Assembly: GCA_947247005.1 (NCBI GenBank) | Contig: OX365962.1 | Span: forward strand, 3,755,201-3,819,200 | DNA from: Spisula solida | Lineage: Eukaryota; Mollusca; Bivalvia; Venerida; Mactridae | Direction: 5' to 3' | Length of the DNA: 64,000 nt | Part shown: positions 1-12,100 of the stretch, one piece after another | Layout of the letters: the number at the start of each line of letters is the position of its first letter | Position numbering within the stretch: the first letter of the stretch is position 1 | The notes under the pieces: generated by a model | The model's database searches: none | Told to the model about the DNA's origin: nothing | Seen by the model: the letters and a program-made list of their open reading frames with translations, nothing else | Made by a program: the position numbers and the translations under genes

Positions 1-1135
1 TTCACGTAGACTAGATTTTCCTTCTTATTCTGTTGTCAAATTTTGTGTTCTTCTTTTAAAAGACATGTTACAATAAGATAAAGTAACTTAAAATAGTCAA
101 TGTAGTGATGTTACAATGCACTAGACAATAAATTATCATATATAGAGTGTTTCTTTGATGTATGAATTGAATTCCATGAAAAAAAAAATGTTTTATGTTC
201 AATTTTAAGAATGTACATTTGAAAGGTGATTTTAATTCATGATGTAGTATATGCAAACTCATTATCATATATCCGGCTTGGGATAAAGAAAAGCTTTGCC
301 ATTTTTTTCTTATTTTATTTTTTACATTGCTTATCTCTGTACAAGAGAAATCACAAGCTCTATTTGTATACCCCATACACACTGTATAAGTTTAGTTGTT
401 TCGATACATATAATTCAATAAAACCTTCACAAATACCCAAGTTGTTTTGGGTTTGCGGACTCAGTTTGTGACGCCACCGGACAACCATGTCGAGATTTTA
501 AACAGGTAGGCAATATTTTGATATTTTACTTCATGATTGTAAACAATTAATGATTTCTCACCCAAATTAGAGTTATGAAAGGTACAGTAACCTTAGGTTT
601 AGTCTCGATTTATAGTGGGTATACATTTCCTATCATAATGACCACAACGACTGTTGGATGGTTACCAACGTTGTACTAATGTTTAAAGCATGCACTCATC
701 TGCAAAATATGAGTAAACTTTCTTTGAACAATTGATGTTTGTTTGATCATTAAAAAAGTATTTTCAATGAATATGCATTGACAATAAAAAAATTGTTTTA
801 ATGAATTTTTGCATCAATTGTCGATTGCAAAATAAAATTATTGTCAAACTTAAAGTTGAAGGTGTGTGTATCATTTTTATGGTACTATTTTTTGTAAATT
901 TGAATAAATGCAATTGTTTGTTTTGTTTTTTGTGCCAATGAACAATAAATAAACAAATAAAAAACAGCAGAATTGATCAAGGGGTTGGTTATGTCTTGTT
1001 TGATACATTGTTGTTTATTTGAGTGTTGTTGAGTTTACGTGAAGAGATGTTTTTCCAACCACAATGTGTGTGACCCTAATGCAGCACAGACAAATTAATG
1101 ATGCTTTGCTGCTATTAAAAATGTTGTCTGTCTAT

Positions 1136-1283
1136 GTTGCTATGGCAACCATTAATGTTTATTAATTGAAGGCTACATGTAAATGTTGCTATGGCAATAA
1201 TTAATGTTTATTAATTTGAATGCTACATGTAAATGTTGTTATGGCAACAAGTAATGTTTATTAATTTGAATGCTACATGTATG
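1136..1283. repeat. Three tandem copies of a 49-base unit
   Basis: Each copy begins GTTGCTATGGCAA and contains TAATGTTTATTAATT and GCTACATGTA. The three copies differ at a few bases. Confidence 0.8.
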
Positions 1284-2033
1284 TTTATTACAAGCTGATG
1301 TATTTTATTACATGTATTGTTGTTTATGCTAAGAATTGTAATAAAACATAATTTTAAGCTTGCTAATACAAATGTAGAATAATTACCTTGTTATGTTATA
1401 TTTCAAAATGTTGCTTTTTATTTTATAATTAAGTGTATTTTTACTGTATAAAATTGAATAAAACTTATGCAGCCTGGTGTCTGTATTCATGTTTGTTGTT
1501 TTTGTCCAATTTTGTGTATATGTTGTGAAAGCCCTATGAGTGCCAGAATGCTGTCAGACATTGGATCAGTAACTATGAAAACTACCAACCCAATATCATA
1601 TAAAAATAACCATTTAATGTAACCATAGCAACGCCATTCTAACCTTAACAACGACCAAAGGCTTCCATGTTATGAAGACCAAGAGTCAATTTACGCATGT
1701 CAGATATTACATTGTTTGTGGTGGGTGGGTTAGTGAACATTTTCTTTGTCTTTCATTCACATTTGTGGAGCTTAGAACACCTCACTTGCAATCAAACCAA
1801 AAACAAATGTAGTGTTGCATTTTATATTTCCATTTGACGTACACTATCATGATTATTATCCCATCATAAGTTTGTACTCAACTGATGCTTTTATGAGAAT
1901 CAAACCAGTTTAATGATTTGGTTCATTTGCCTTGTTAATATAGTTTGCTTGCTGAGTACCATAGATGCCTGTTTATAAAACAACCTCCATTATAAGACCC
2001 ACCTGGATAATGGAACAACAAATATTGCGTATA

Positions 2034-2241
2034 GACTCTCCTATAAGTCACGTTGCCTTATAGGTGGGCGTGTACTGTAAGTTAACTTGCTTACAGCTTG
2101 AGATTGTTGTTGTTGTTATTTGACTGATATTGGACATTTTTTGTAGGGATTCTCCTATAATTCGGGTTGTCTTATAAGCGTGTATGTACTGTAAGTTAAC
2201 TTGCTTATGGCTTGAGATTGTTGTTGTTGTTGCTATTTGAC
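2034..2241. repeat. Direct duplication of about 95 bases before exon 1
   Basis: The two copies (about 2034-2129 and 2150-2241) share CTCCTATAA, GTACTGTAAGTTAACTTGCT and GCTTGAGATTGTTGTTG. The second ends about 40 bases before the exon 1 splice acceptor. Confidence 0.8.
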
Positions 2242-2283
2242 TGCTGCCAGACTGCTGTTGGAATAGTGTATTTACATTTACAG

Positions 2284-3153
2284 TTTGTGATACTGGACTA
2301 CAGGGACAATTCTGCAATATCTCGTGTCCTGGACTGGATAAATGTTTGAACGGCTTCTGTGATAGAGAGAGCGGTCATTGTTTGGCTTGCGTCTCCGCTA
2401 TGTGGGATATCTATTGTAACGCTTCATGTCCAAACTGCCTGGATAATTACTGTCGTCAAGGTGACGGGGTGTGTGAGATTGGATGCTCTGATGGTTACTA
2501 TGGAGACACATGCAGAGAAGAATGTCATTCACGTTGTTATAGATGTGAGAGAAGTTCCGGTGAATGTCTTGTTTGCTCTCCTGGAGCGTACGGGGAAGTC
2601 TGCGAGTTAGATTGCAGCCCAAAATGTCAGCCAGATAGCGTAACCAGTCTAATAACGTGTTCTAAAGATGTCGGAAACTGTACAATAGGGGCTTGTATCC
2701 CAGGATACTATGACCCAACATGTACATTACAATGTAGCCAGCATTGTTACCCTGATGTCAATAGAGATATATTATGTGATGTCAACACTGGTAACTGTCT
2801 GTTCGGATGTGAGGTGGGGTATTTTGGACCGCATTGTACGGGGGTTTGTAGCAACACATGCACAAACTCTTCATGCTATGGAGATAGGAATAACTGCACC
2901 ATCTCATGCATTGATACTTTCTTTGGCTTCCCGTCCTGTGATCGACCTTGTAATGATGAATGTATCGAGGACAGTTGTCATGATGATACTGGGACTTGCA
3001 CGTACGGTTGTGAAGTCGGATCTTTTGGAGACACGTGTAATGAAACATGTTCTACGGAGGATAATACTTGTATTGACGGGTCATGTGACCGGATGCTGGG
3101 ATACTGTGCTGAATGTGACGAGGCAGAACCCGGCTACCAGTGTCGAGATGCCG
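2284..3153 (+). CDS. Exon 1 (of those visible): EGF module 1, eight EGF-like repeats
   Basis: The exon follows the acceptor TTTACAG and ends at GATGCCG before GTACTT. It is phase 1-1 and 870 bases (290 codons). It encodes eight EGF-like repeats and closes with CDEAEPGYQCRDAG. The second repeat (CVSAMWDIYC) has lost the usual G-x-Y-G turn. The longest open frame begins at a TTG (2346) inside the exon, but the conserved first repeat starts at the acceptor, so this is not a translation start. The closing region is most like that of exon 2, suggesting a recent duplication. Exon boundaries are well supported; the EGF subfamily is inferred. Confidence 0.9.
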
Positions 3154-6100
3154 GTACTTGCTTACTAATCTTTATTATCTATTATGTTGAACAAGAATCC
3201 ACCAGTTTTGAACTACAGTATAACCTCTCCAGAGCGACCACTGTAGAGCAACCACCTCCCTATAACAACACCTTCAGAATATCCCTTTACTGATATTTAC
3301 TATTAATTTAACCTCTGTAGAGCAACAACCTCTGTACAACAGTCAATATTGCAGAGGGTGTTGCTCTACAGAAGTTGTACTGTATCTTTCCTACAGGTCA
3401 ATTTATCACTCACAAACAAATGATTCCCAATTCTAAATTCTTCCGTCCCACAGAAGCCAGGCACATTGAGTTTAATGAAACTATAACCCCACCAAAAAAT
3501 ATGTCAATATATTAATTTATTGACAAAACAATATCCTTATTATAATAAACACCCGCGTTTTTTTCTCTAACTAGATCTATCTCTATGCTCTCGCATGTTT
3601 CTTTCACTGCATGTCTGATTTTATCATCAGGGGTTTTACTGAGGCATAAAGTCCAAGCCTGATAAAAGTCGCAAGTCTGTTTGTGCCATTAGCACACATC
3701 CCTACACCTTGACTAGCTTTCAAACATTGCTTTATTGTTTTAATTCAGATTATGGAACCTAAAATAACCATAACTTTGTGAATTCTTTGAATTATTTCTT
3801 CAAATAACTTTTATTTTGTGCAGAAAATATAATTCTTTCTAATGCAGCAAATTCGGATTTCCGGATTATTCCGTAATTGTAGGACCCCTGTTCCATGATG
3901 CAGCCCTACCATTAAATCAGAAATCTTTCATGAGAAATTGTGTTTGCTGTTTGCATGCTCGAGATCATTTAATAATAATATCGTTTGCCAAAATTAATCG
4001 ACAACAAGCCAGTTAGTGCAAACAGAGACTCGGTAGATAACATGTCCCCTCACAGCTGATTTCCTGGTATGATATATGCTCTAATGCACAACTTCAAAAT
4101 AAATAAATCACATGCCCGTATCTGATACTGATTCAAATCTGGGTCTGAATATAAAGTTAAAAAAAAATCCAAAAGGGCTAAACAAATTCTCGGTTGCTGC
4201 TTTTTAGACGGTAGGTCTGGAACAGCAAACATACTCTTTTTAAGGATAGCCCTATCTCTATACTTTCTCATGCTGCATGACTCAAAGATGTCTAATTTCA
4301 CCATAAAGTAATATTTTGTTGTGTATAGTCTCTAGTAGAAACACATCATGAAACGATGATAAGGGAACTGAAGTTTGTGAAATAATTTGGCTTCTTGAAT
4401 GTGTGATCATAGCAGTATTAATCCAACCTCTTTCTTTCTTAACTTTAACATTTAATGTTACAAACACAAATGCTTGACAATGTTGCAACATTAGGTACTC
4501 TGATTAGGTACTCTTGGGCTCTCAAAGTCCCATTACTGAGCTTTAATTGGCTATTTTCAAAAAGCAATAACTTAAGCAGTAACCCTGTCTGCAGAAGGAT
4601 GCATTTTGAGCTCTTGAGTTGAGTCCCAATGGTTGAAAACACCCAAGATGGAAGAAAACGAACTACAGCCTCCAGTTGATTTGTTGACCAAATAACGACT
4701 TGCAAACAACAAATGCATAATTTATAGTCAAGGGGAAGCAACTCTTATAAAATAAGTATTTTGTCTTCCATACATTTTACTTAAAATTAATGTGATTTTG
4801 GCATACAGTATTTCTACAGATATAGTTAACATTCTGTTGTCAATTATAGGTCATGTGTGAAAAACATAATACCTTGTATTTACTGGATGATTGGAAAAAA
4901 ATTGGGAGAGATAATCAGGCTTTAAGATAAAAAAGTCTTCAAATGGCAAATCCTTCCCTAGCTGAGGAATTTATGCACCTCAATGATATTTGGTTAGTGC
5001 TCATGTGGAGCCCATTGTCTGTCATTCGTGGAAGACTATTTGATATTATAATAGCATGTGAATTTAAATACCCATATAGACATAGTTATTTTCAGTCGAT
5101 TAGGTGTGAAATATTGGACTTTTTTTAAATTTTCGCTTGTGTCTTTGATAATATTGCTAACCCTTTCTTGACTCTGTTTGTTTCTGATTTAAAAGTCTTT
5201 ACTCATATCTTATGCAAATTCATCCATTTTGCATTAATGATGTGATTTCATAATTGATTAATAACACTTCTAACCTCTGAATATTAACCCCTGTCGGCCC
5301 CTCAAGTTGTCTTGTTTGATTGCTGCATTAATACATGTACACTTGACTTAAATGTTATGTTTGTAGTTGTGATGTGTGCTCCTATATACTTGTCTTTTTG
5401 AAAGGATACATAGTTGGCAGAATGGTTTGACTACATGGTTTCATCCAGGTTCAGTTGCCAGACTGGAGCCCCAGGTCATTATGTCCTTTCATGGCATTAT
5501 AATACCATCATTCGTTCTCCACCACTGTTTTGTGTTTGTTTCTTACTAGTATTTGATTCATCTGTGACATTGGTCATGGTCTGATGCCTTACACATGTGG
5601 CAGTGTTGTTTGATGCCTTCCACATGTGGAAGTGTTGTCTGATGCCTTCCACATGTGGCAGTGTTGTCCGCAGCTTGTGGATGATTATTTTAGTAATGGT
5701 TAATAATGAATTCCTGGAAAACCGTTTAAGTGAACTGGTTGCCACATGTACAATCTGTAACAGTTACTGAAAAATTATAGAAAAAAAATGTTGTTGTTTT
5801 TTAAATCTGACTGGAAGAACTTCTCTTGCACACCTTCTGTAGGATGTCCTGATGGACAGTATGGATCATTTTGTAACCTAACCTGCACGGGAGAGGAACA
5901 TTGTCTGAATGGTTTGTGTGACAGGACATCTGGGCATTGTATGGCATGCACCACCGGTCGCTATGGGGATTATTGCTCTCGTGAATGTGGAAGTTGCGCC
6001 GATGGAAACTGTTTCCAATCTAGCGGAGTTTGCCTTAGTGGATGTGTTGAGAGATTCTACGGACAGTTTTGTCACATACCATGCTTAGGGAGATGTCGGG

Positions 6101-9100
6101 AATGTGATCAACTGATTGCGACATGTAACACGTGTGAACCAGGAACATTTGGTGGAGATACATGTAATTCTGACTGTAGTCCGAATTGTGAACCATCCGA
6201 AAATGGAACAGTTTATTGCTCACGTTTGAATGGAGCATGTTTGGAACAAGCTTGCATTGAAGCGTTTTACGGGGATCAGTGCAATCTGGAGTGTAGTCCA
6301 AACTGCCAGACTGACACTGATGGTAATAGAGTTTGTGACTATACGACTGGAGACTGCTCAAATGGATGCATGTTGGGGTTCTATGGGGCGCACTGTGAAA
6401 AATTGTGTAGTATGCAGTGCAGGGATAGACATTGTGAGGAATTTTATAACACATGCGTAGAAGGCTGTGTGGAAGAATTTTGGGGACAAACTTGCGACAC
6501 TGCGTGTGATACTGGATGCTTGCAGCGAGCTTGTGATGATGACACGGGTCACTGCACACTGGGATGTAATACAGGTCAGTTTGGATCACAGTGTGAGCAT
6601 ACATGTACTGTGTCGTGCATTGACGGGTCATGTGACCGGGACACGGGACAATGTGTAGAGTGTAGTAAGGCGGAACCTGGATACCTGTGCAGAACAGCCG
6701 GTAATGTTGCATGCCAGTTAAGTGTGTCTAATACGCATGGAATAACATGGATTGTTTTAACAGCATGTAGGAGTGATCTCTTCTAATATAGCAATAGAAA
6801 TATGATATGAGTGTCTGCAATGCTGAATACGAATGGAATAACATGACACTGTTGACATATAGCTAAAACTGCTTTAACAGCATGTTTGTTTGACCACTAA
6901 TAATAGTAAAGATAGGGAATGAATAACAAAAAAACATCCTGCCGAGCATAGCCTTTATTTTTTTCAGTCAGCTTTCTGCTGAAATATGGCAGGTCGCCAG
7001 TAAGATGGCAAGCGCGTTGGTGAGCTAACCATTGAGCTACGAGGCACATCTTGAGTAACAATTTTTGTTACATTGGCAGTTTGTTTGAATGAGGACTAAC
7101 AAAGCAGTTAATCTCCAAATTTTCAACACATCTAGTATTTCCTGAATAACAAAAACATAATTGGATTGAATGATGACTTAACGAAGCAATGATCTCCAAA
7201 ACCCTCGCTTGATGTGCCTGCATGCATGGCATTGTCAACATAATCGCATTGTGATGCCCTTGATTGCAGCATTTTTTCCTATGTACAGTATGGAAATTTC
7301 TTCGTATACAACATCCTGGACCTTCACAGCACCAAGCATCTTTGTACAGTATGTTACATCCTGGGTCTTGACAGCACCCAACGTCTATGTACCAGTAACT
7401 AATACTTAATGTAAGTCTAATGCTTGAGTTGATTTTGCTTATTTACAATATACTGTAAAGTCATTTAATTTCGTTTTTAACATTTTTTATTTTCATAAGA
7501 CATATTATACAGCTATACACAATACATAATATACAAACAATTTTGTCAAAAAAAATGTGAAACTAATTCCTGAATCTTTATGATATTATTCATTAATGTC
7601 ATTATGATTTTTGTAGTATATATATAGTGGAGGGGGGGAGTTATGAGGACAGTCGCTTAGAAGATATGTTGTGGTTGTAGAGAGTGAGAAAGGAAAGTAA
7701 GAGAAAGATAATAAGAAATGGTTATGGGTTCGGGGAATTTACACAATATCACTATTTGAGGTATACAAGTTATGAAAACTTCTGCCATTTTCTGTTACAG
7801 ATTTGGAGTTTGTTTTTGAATAGTGCGATTGTTTGTTCCAGTTTTTTCGATAGTTAATGTATTCTTTAAATGACTGGATCGTCGGTGTGTGTTTATTGCA
7901 TTTACATTTAAATATGAAATATTTTGCAAGCAGTATAATATAGTTGGTAACAAGCCCATCTTCTTCTGTATTCTTCATAGTGTTGCAAACTGAAATATTT
8001 TGAAATGTGATATTTAAGTCTTTTGAAAGTTTTTGTACTAGATATGACCTAACTTCAGCCCAAAAACTTTGTACAATATGACATTCCCAGAACATATGGT
8101 ATATAGAGTCTGGTTGTCTATTGCAAAAATCACATAAGCTTGACTGGGTTATATGACACTTGTGTAAAAATGAATTGTCGGGTATTATATTCATGAGGTA
8201 TTTATACTGAAATTCTCTAAGTTTAGTGTCTATTGTAATAGTATTCGTTTGTTGGAAAATTTTAACCCATTCTGTGTCTTCTATGGTGAACCTGAGATTC
8301 CATTTTTGTTTGTATTTTTGGTTCTGTTGATAGTTTAGTCTTGATTAGTGAATTATATGCAATCTTACTTAATTTGCTTTTTCCATTTAGTCTATCGATT
8401 AGGTAGTTTGGTGGGTTGTATGTTATAATTTCGTTTTGCATTTGTGTCTTCCATTCTTTCGGTATGTTTTTAATGAGGGTATAGTATTTCAAGTAGTCTC
8501 CATTAGGGATATCATATAGAAATTTCATCTGCTCGAAGCTGTGGAATATTTTGTGTCTGAAGTCAAATATATGTTCTACATACTGGATTCCTTTACTGAA
8601 CCAGGTGTTATAGTAAAATAACTCATTTTTATTTATATGTTTTATACTTGAATTATTCCAGATGATTTGTTTGGATGTTTGGATTTCAGTGTTTAGGGTG
8701 TTGACCTTAGACCATGAAATCAATATATCCTTTAAAAATTTTGATTTTATATTGAGACTTTTACAGTCTTTTTCAGTAATATAACATTTAAATAGTAATA
8801 ATCCTCCATACTTTTCTAATTCGGTCTTGTAATGAAAACTCCAGTTGGCGTTTGAATTAAAAATTCTTTTTATCCAGCTTATATTTAATGAATCTAGAAA
8901 ACATTCCATGTCTATCATTTTTAGACCCCCGTCTTTGTATTCTTGAATTATTTGTTTACGTGATATTTTATCAGGTTTTGAATTCCACAAGAAATCAAAG
9001 AAAATTGTATTGATCAATTTTATAAAATGTGCTGGTGGGTTTTGTAACACAGTAAGGGGATAAATTAACTTTGGAAGAACAAATGTTTTTAGAACTTCTA

Positions 9101-12100
9101 TTTTTCCAATGAGTGTTAAGTTCCATTTTTTCCATTGTTTTAGGACATTTTTACATTCTATTATCTTATTTGCTACATTTAGATCATACATTGAAGATAA
9201 CTTATTACTGAAGGTAATTCCTAACGTAGTTGCCTCCGACGAAGTCCATTCAAATTCGTTGTCAAAGACAATATCTGTATTTTTTAGACTTCCAATGCGC
9301 AGGACTGAGCATTTGTTTCTATTAAGTTTAAGCCCAGATGTTTTACCAAAATCGTCAAGGGTTTTTATAAGATTTTCGAAAGACGTTCGATTTCCTTTAA
9401 GTAGAAAGCTAGCATCGTCTGCAAAAAGAGTTTGTTTTGTGCTTTTATTGTTTAAATTAATACCTTCTATAGCATCGTTGTTTTCTATAGAAATAGATAA
9501 AAACTCAATACATAGGATAAAAAGATACGGTGATAGAGGACATCCTTGTCGTACACCACTCTTAATGTTAAAAAAGTCAGAAAAATGACCATTATTAGTT
9601 ATACAGCCCTTCGCATTTGCATAAAAAACTTCAACCCATTGTATGAGCGAATCGCTAAAATTTAGTTCTTTTAAACATTTATACATGAATTCATGATTTA
9701 AACTATCAAATGCTTTTTGGAAATCAGAAAAGAATATGAGACCTGGTTCATTGTTAAGTTGCATTTTTTCTATTGTTTCAATAATTGTTCTCACATTCTC
9801 TCCTATATATCTTCCCTTGATGAACCCAGTTTGGTTTTCGTTAACTATACTATCTACAACCATTTTTATTCTATTAGCAATAACTTTTGAGGCAATTTTA
9901 TAATCGACATTTAATAGTGATATTGGTCTCCAGTTATTAATTGACAAGGGATCTTTATTCTTCTTTGGTATTAATGTTATGATACTCTGGGTTTGAAGTT
10001 CTGTTAACTTCCCTATGTCGTAAGAGTAATTTAGTGAGTTAACTAGGAATGTTTTAATATCGTTCCAAAATATCTTATAGAATTCGACAGATAACCCGTC
10101 TGAACCAGGGCTTTTGTTATTATTCATTTCTCTTAGTGCGATGGAACATTCATATTCTGAAATTATTCCACTAGTGAGTGTTTTATTATCTTCTGATAGG
10201 GTATTGTGTCCATTTGAGAAAAAAGTATTATTGCGGGTTAGACTTTCGTTAATTTTATATAAATCAGCATAAAAGTTTTTACAGTATGATAAAATATCAT
10301 TGCTGTTTGTAACTATCGTGTCATTATCAGTTTTCAATTGGTGCATGGTTTTACTTTCAGCTCTTTTGCGCTCTAGATTCGCAAAATATTTAGTATTTTT
10401 TTCCGCCCCTTCAATCCATTCGGCACGTGATCTTAAAATAATGCCTTTAATCTTTTCTTCAGTTATATCTTTTAATATTTTTTGTTGGTTAAGTAGTTCG
10501 TTATGTAGGTTTTCATTACTTGGTTCAGAGCAGATTTTACGTTCTAAGTCATTTAATTTCAATGGGAAAAAACTTTGTGGTTTTTGGTGAAAAATACCAT
10601 TTTGTGGGGGACGTAATTTTCAAGGATTTCAGATTTCATGAAAAAATGGCAAAGTCAGATTTGACACAAATTATCACTATCATTAAAAAATAAAACCGAT
10701 ATTGTTTTATTACATGTTGATATATTATATGCAAAAATAACTTCCCAAAAACCAAGCCTTATACCTGAGTGAACTTGAAAGCAAGTATGATAGCCACTGT
10801 AAACTTGACTAATTATTGATTGGGGATTTAATTTCGTGGTCACGGTCATCAACGATTAAATCACCCACGAATATTCAAGATTTTACAGTAAACATTCTGA
10901 ATTAATGATGGGACATTAATAACCATTAATGTTTTGTAATAAATTATTGCAAGCCGATTTGCTGAGTGTGCTACAATAACCATAACAACATTTTGAATGA
11001 AATGATGGTCACATTAGAATTAACTTTTTGCATCTAAATTTATAGATATACCAAGGGACTGTTGTTTTACTTGACAACATTTTTGAATGACCTGATTGTC
11101 ACATTAGAATTAACTGTTTGCACCTAAAATGCCATGAGACTCTTGTTTTACTTGAAGAATACTACATTGTATATCTTCACTGCGTAAAGCACATGTAAAC
11201 ATTGATAAGAACAAAATATTCTTCTCTGAATTAAGGAAATTTAAGAACCTTTGAGCTTCAAAAATGTTAAATTTTAAATATAATGAAACACTTCAGGTGT
11301 ATGACACCAGTTTCAAAATATGTGCAGACAAATGCTCTGACTCCTGTTTTCATGTAAAAAATCCTGAAGTTTGTTTCATAATATTATTAATAATTGTAGA
11401 TCAATTTACCTCACAAATGCTCTTGGGCAACCCCTGCAATCTATAAATAGAATTTTGAGTTTCCAATATGGCATAATGTATGCTTGATTCAATGTTAAAC
11501 TGTTTTAACCATGTTCAAACATAATTCTGGCGTATTGTTTTGTTGATGTTAATATTTCAAGTTCGATCGCTTGTAGTTGTAAATAACTGAGTTACAAGCT
11601 AAATTTAACTTCATGTAAATTAATCATCGTTTGCGTCCATCTTTTTAAGAAAACCCTCCTTTGTCCTGTGTCGTTTATTAGTGATAGTTACACACAATTA
11701 TATAAACACCTTTGCTTTGCCCACTATTAGTTCTTCAATTGTCTTGATGCATTGATGCAAACTGATGTCATTTTCTTATTGTCCCTCAATGTCATTTTCT
11801 TATTGTCCCCCAATGTCATTTTCTAAATTTCCCTCAATGTCATTTTCTTAGTGTCCCTCAATGTCATTTCCTTATTTTCCCTCAATGTCATTTTCTTATT
11901 GTCCCTCAATGTCATTTTCTTATTGTACCTTAATTTCATTTTCTTATTGTCCCTCAATGTCATTTTCTTATTGTACCTTAATTTCATTTCCTTATTGTCC
12001 CTCAATCTTTCACTTTCATCTTTGATTTCCATGACAACAGAATGTGATGATGGTAACTACGGTCTCTATTGCAACGTGACATGCCCAGGCGGATTCCATT

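Larger units (their letters stand above)
1..2283. other. Sequence upstream of the first recognised exon
   Basis: No convincing coding exon is seen. It is AT-rich and contains three tandem copies of a 49-base unit at 1136-1283 and a direct repeat at 2034-2241 just before the first acceptor. It is probably an intron, because exon 1 starts in phase 1 and needs at least one exon further left. A cysteine-containing stretch near 440-506 is discussed among the rejected items. Confidence 0.5.
3154..5842. other. Intron 1 (2.7 kb)
   Basis: The intron holds an inverted-repeat element at 3214-3384, a dispersed repeat at about 3600-3895 that is the uninterrupted relative of one at 50790-51830, a TTAA-type element at 4522-4925, and short copies of a GATGCCTTCCACATGTGG motif at 5580-5665. 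No other gene is seen. Confidence 0.75.
7473..10545 (-). mobile_element. 5'-truncated L1-like non-LTR retrotransposon
   Basis: The element is 3,073 bases and antisense to the host gene. Its 3' end is at 7473 and its truncated 5' end at 10545. It retains reverse transcriptase and the C-terminal cysteine-histidine region, but not the endonuclease domain or a first open reading frame. Flanking 15-base direct repeats (7458-7472 and 10546-10560) are the expected mark of target-primed reverse transcription. The A-rich tail is poor. The insert is probably immobile. Confidence 0.88.
7451..10890. mobile_element. TACTGTAAAATC-type inverted-repeat element, interrupted by a LINE
   Basis: The left part (7451-7472) starts TACTGTAAAG. 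The right part (10546-10890) ends GATTTTACAGTA. With the LINE and one target duplication removed, the remainder is collinear in reverse orientation with the intact copy at 32069-32430, sharing TTCATGAAA, ATTTAATTTCGTGG and AATTTCAATGGGA. It has no coding capacity of its own. Confidence 0.8.
6701..12040. other. Intron 2 (5.3 kb), carries a LINE insertion
   Basis: It contains a reverse-oriented SINE (6934-7049), an inverted-repeat element split by an antisense LINE (7451-10890), about 0.9 kb without recognisable features (10891-11766), and a 24-base pyrimidine-rich array (11767-12006) just before exon 3. Confidence 0.8.

Noticed and set aside
440..506. A cysteine-bearing stretch (VCDATGQPCRDFKQ) between AG and GTAGGC that resembles a module-closing motif, possible upstream exon
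   Set aside because: It would exit in phase 0, whereas exon 1 needs a phase 1 partner, and the phase 1 frame has a stop. It may be a decayed exon end, but I cannot support it.
5788..5842. ATG at 5788 as the start of a gene beginning with exon 2
   Set aside because: The stretch up to 5842 is neither a clear signal peptide nor EGF-like, and a good acceptor at 5841-5842 joins in phase with exon 1.
6035..6712. Long minus-strand open frame over exon 2 (and similar ones over exons 5, 7 and others)
   Set aside because: These are antisense shadows. Frequent TGT and TGC codons on the plus strand avoid stops on the minus strand; the encoded products show no domain or conserved pattern.
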